Source of the DNA: Paramecium octaurelia
Lineage: Eukaryota > Ciliophora > Oligohymenophorea > Peniculida > Parameciidae
Reading direction: 5' to 3'
Assembly: GCA_905182995.1 (NCBI GenBank)
Contig: CAJJDP010000162.1
Location: 130,662 to 194,661 of the forward strand
DNA: 64,000 nucleotides
How positions within the stretch are numbered: position 1 is the first letter of the stretch; the number at the start of each line of letters is the position of its first letter. A program made the position numbers and the translations under genes. The notes under the pieces were generated by a model. It worked only from the letters and a program-made list of their open reading frames with translations. It was not told the DNA's origin and ran no database searches. Shown here piece after piece: positions 62,328 through 64,000 of this stretch.

Positions 62328-64000
62328 ATGAATAAACCTGATGATAGTGCTAATTAGTTTTTTGTGATTGAATGTACACTTATTATGTGAATTATGTAGA
62401 AATTGAGATGAGTAGTGAAAGTGAACCTGAAGATTTGGAGGATTTGGATGATTTGAATGACATCAAACATGAAGAGGATAATCTCAATGATTTGGATAAG
62501 ATTATAAATGATGTCAAAAGTAATGATTGCATTCTCACATATACTTAGAGGATGATTACATACCCAAAGCATAGACCAATGAGAGAGTTACAAAGGGACC
62601 AGGATGGAAAGATAGACTAGAAGTAGTGGATGACTTTATTCGTAACTTCCTTATTAAGAATCAGATGAATCGAAGTCTGGAAGTATTTCAGGTATTTGTG
62701 ATTGTTAACCCTTCTAGTAAGAGTGGTACGAACTCTCACAGAAAGGCAAATTGGCTACAGACGGCATGGGTCAAGTGACAGATGTTTATATTCAAAATGA
62801 AAAACTCAAAGAAGAACTCAAGTATGTAAGAGGAGAGTTGGATAAAGCCAAGATAGTGGCTGAAAATGCCAAATCTACATACGATAAATTAAGAAAGGAA
62901 AGAGATTTTCATAAGATGCATCATCATAGAGTACAATAGGAGAAGAGGAAATTGAATCACGACATAGATAAATTGAAAGGATTACATCTGCAATATGAGA
63001 CCAAATACGAAGAACTATCTTAGAAGTATTCACATGCGATGAAGGAGAAGATGCTTCTGAAATTAGAAAGGGATCGTTTGGTGGCAAAAAACGAGGCACT
63101 CCAAAGAAGCTTATAAAATGTATATCAACTTGAATTATGAATTTAAAGGTTGAAGAAAAGATTAACAAAGAAAAGGAACCAGGAAGTCCTACAGATAAGC
63201 TCCCCTTAGTTGATACCAAGGCCAACACCAAAAAGGCATCTACTAAAACCAATACTGCATTCCCTCCTGATGACAGACCAAATCCATATGCAGGTACTCA
63301 AATAGAACCACAAAATTACAGAAATGCCATCTTGAATAAAACTTTTAAAGGACATATGATGGCTATATCATCCATGGATATGCATCCAAAGAAATCAATT
63401 GTGGCCACTGCTTCTGATGATTTCACTTGGAAGATTTGGACATTACCCCAAGGCGAATTAATCATGTCTGGAGAAGGCCACAAAGATTGGGTCAGTGGAA
63501 TTCATTTTCATCCAAAAGGTAGTCATTTAGTCACTTCATCTGGTGATTGCACAATTAAGGTCTGGGATTTCATTAATGCTTCATGCACCCATACATTCAA
63601 GGATCACATCTAACCTGTTTGGGGTGTTAAATTCAATGACACTGGAGAATTCATTGTAAGTGCTAGTATGGATCATACATGCAAAGTATTCGATTTAGCA
63701 TCTGGTAAAACTAGACATACATTCCGAGGACATGTAATTATTGATCTCTTACCAAAAGGTTGATTCCGTAAATCATGTGAGTTTCCAACCATTTTCGAAT
63801 ATCTTCACTTCTGCTTCAGCTGACAAGACTATTTCCTTGTGGGATATCAGAAGTGGATTATGTGTTCAAACCTTCTATGGTCACTTGAATAGTGTCAATC
63901 ATGCAACCTTTTCATTGAAGGGAGATAGTATTGCCAGTTGTGATGCTGATGGAATCATTAAAATGTGGGATGTAAGAATGGTCAAGGGAAGATCACAATT
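62328..64000 (+). CDS. SPAG16: SPAG16/PF20, central-apparatus WD-repeat protein (partial)
   Basis: ATG 62328; five introns (62374-62399, 62520-62548, 62692-62717, 63120-63148, 63734-63758); runs off the right edge. An acidic N-terminus is followed by the family segment WKDRLEVVDDFIRNFLIK and EWYELSQKG, then a coiled coil (~110-210), a Pro/Lys linker, and WD40 repeats from about residue 270 (FKGHMMAISSMDMHP, KIWTLPQG, IKVWDF, ISLWDIRSG). PF20/SPAG16 sits on the C2 microtubule bridge of the axonemal central pair and is needed for ciliary motility. At least four to five WD repeats are in view; the rest lies outside. Confidence 0.93.

Noticed and set aside
1-64000. tRNA, rRNA, transposase or integrase genes
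   Set aside because: No cloverleaf, rRNA core or transposase-like protein was recognised on either strand.

Overview
This looks like macronuclear DNA of a Paramecium-type ciliate. Proteins with clear family identity (glutamine synthetase, RAD51, BBS5, TSR1, SPAG16/PF20) read correctly only if TAA and TAG are glutamine and TGA is the sole stop. Almost every intron I could place is 20-34 nt, of the form GTA...TAG/AAG/CAG. Genes are packed on both strands with tens of bases between them. Reading frames were rebuilt by hand. For most genes below, the start, the stop and every intron agree in phase, so coordinates are exact unless stated otherwise.

Layout, left to right: a cut-off membrane protein and small genes (1-1.9 kb). 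Two tandem paralogues carrying a truncated-haemoglobin domain follow (2-6 kb, minus), then a 1,411-residue membrane receptor-like protein (6-10.4 kb, plus), a kinase, and a multi-pass membrane protein. Next comes a minus-strand run: BBS5, TSR1, a pseudokinase-MORN protein, small and coiled-coil proteins, a HEAT-repeat protein and a second kinase with lost catalytic residues (14.1-26.8 kb). A RING E3 gene lies in a 1,386-bp direct duplication whose junction holds an N (26.9-29.7 kb). A divergent pair follows (TPR-like protein and CFAP70-like protein), then a VWA protein, then the most striking gene: a 2,108-residue protein made of about 23 ubiquitin-like domains, eight of them near-identical (36.7-43 kb).

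After that: TRAPPC5, glutamine synthetase, an unknown gene, a Slo/BK-type potassium channel, BCAS2/SPF27, coiled-coil genes, RAD51, a small zinc-binding protein and a 597-residue unknown protein. Then comes a second copy, in opposite orientation, of the 1,400-residue receptor-like protein (57.4-61.6 kb). The window ends inside SPAG16/PF20. Several genes are ciliary (BBS5, CFAP70-like, SPAG16), as expected for a ciliate, but there is no operon logic. Neighbours often share very short divergent promoters (14-18 bp between start codons in three pairs). No tRNA, rRNA, CRISPR, transposon or bacterial feature was seen.
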